From NCBI GenBank assembly GCA_905221605.1, contig CAJNDS010000557.1, positions 1,223,579 through 1,273,578 of the forward strand: a stretch of 50,000 nucleotides of DNA. The letters run 5' to 3'. Below the pieces are notes generated by a model that saw only the letters and a list, made by a program, of their open reading frames with translations, searched no databases and was not told the origin of the DNA. This document shows, piece after piece, positions 49,542 to 50,000 of the stretch. How positions within the stretch are numbered: the stretch's first letter is position 1; every line of letters starts with the position of its first letter. The DNA is from Symbiodinium natans (taxonomy: Eukaryota > Sar > Dinophyceae > Suessiales > Symbiodiniaceae). A program made the translations under genes and the position numbers.

Positions 49542-49825
49542 CGTTTCGTGTTTAAGGGCCCAAGCTTGTTTCAATGCGCGTTTGGGAGGTTAACACGACT
49601 TTTGTGGCTTTGGCTCCGCACGGGTCAGAGGGACATGGGAGAAGCCTGTCAACCCCGTGCTCGAAAATCCCCAAACACCCCCCCAAACCCTAAAAAAACC
49701 CAAAACCCAACAAAAAACCCAGACCCTAAAAAGCAAAAAACCCGGGAGCCCCAAACCCTAAACCCTCAATAAACAAGCCCCAAACCCTAAGCCAGGGAAG
49801 AGATGGCAGAGTTCGGAATTCGGCC

Positions 49826-50000
49826 TTGGTAGCCCAGTGGTACCCTTTTACCCTTTTGTTGTTTATGCTTTCCCTTTTTTAAAATGCCAACCCCAAAAAC
49901 TTGGTAGCCCAGTGGTACCAGTTATTTTTTTGTTTATGACTCTTTATTTTTTTGTTTATGGTTCCCCTTTTTAAAGAACCAACCCCCAAGAAAGGGTGCC
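49826..50000 (+). mobile_element. tRNA-like element, tandem pair, cut by the window end
   Basis: TTGGTAGCCCAGTGGTACC occurs at about 49827 and 49900, each with an A-box match (TAGCCCAGTGG) and each followed by T-rich TTTGTTTATG words and a CCAACCCC core. The last bases AAAGGGTGCC match the core of 30958-31079 and 32475-32587. No paired tRNA arms, so not a tRNA gene. Confidence 0.55.

Noticed and set aside
1-50000. The window as a chromosome end
   Set aside because: Heptamer tracts occur in both orientations and are short and scattered; there is no terminal uniform array.

Overview
The window is nuclear DNA of a eukaryote with an Arabidopsis-type telomere heptamer (TTTAGGG/CCCTAAA). Perfect and decayed heptamer tracts, in both orientations, occur throughout except in two blocks: a satellite (1206-8729) and an ~8 kb block (17786-25775). 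No complete gene, rRNA, CRISPR array or bacterial-type operon is visible. A protist alga is likely, and a dinoflagellate is my leading guess (heptamer type, very short GC-rich exons, ankyrin-like exons, a possible GC splice donor), but this rests on style and not on an identified gene. Other heptamer-bearing algae or alveolates are possible.

Layout. 1-1139: heptamer mosaic with a small hairpin. 1206-8729: higher-order satellite of a 262-bp block (B) and a 147-bp monomer (A). 8730-17785: heptamer mosaic with exon-sized coding-like islands, including ankyrin-repeat exons. 17786-25775: block without heptamer tracts, bounded by 40-bp perfect inverted repeats; it holds AT-rich DNA, a palindrome array with a 272-bp higher-order period, a 40-bp tandem array, unique DNA and a purine/pyrimidine strand-switching repeat. 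25776-50000: heptamer mosaic with many more coding-like islands, a triplicated segment (28258-29951), small foldback/MITE-like elements and tRNA-like foldback elements.

Main interpretation. Many islands between heptamer tracts read as short exons (about 40-200 nt) on the + strand with plausible 3' splice sites. They are often preceded by a CCCTAAA tract and followed by a TTTAGGG tract, so the introns between them tend to start with (TTTAGGG)n and end with (CCCTAAA)n, which are inverted repeats of each other. The clearest case is intron 15873-16386: it starts GTTTAGGG, ends in a CCCTAAA tract plus AACCAG, and splits an ankyrin-like repeat in phase. Eight candidate exons end exactly at GTTTAGGG. 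Exon models are by eye. Five junctions are phase-compatible (15872/16387, 36590/36758, 36876/37227, 38762/38933, 43127/43615), but several other neighbouring pairs are not, so the number and limits of genes stay open. Translations of the heptamer, satellite and pyrimidine arrays are not treated as genes.
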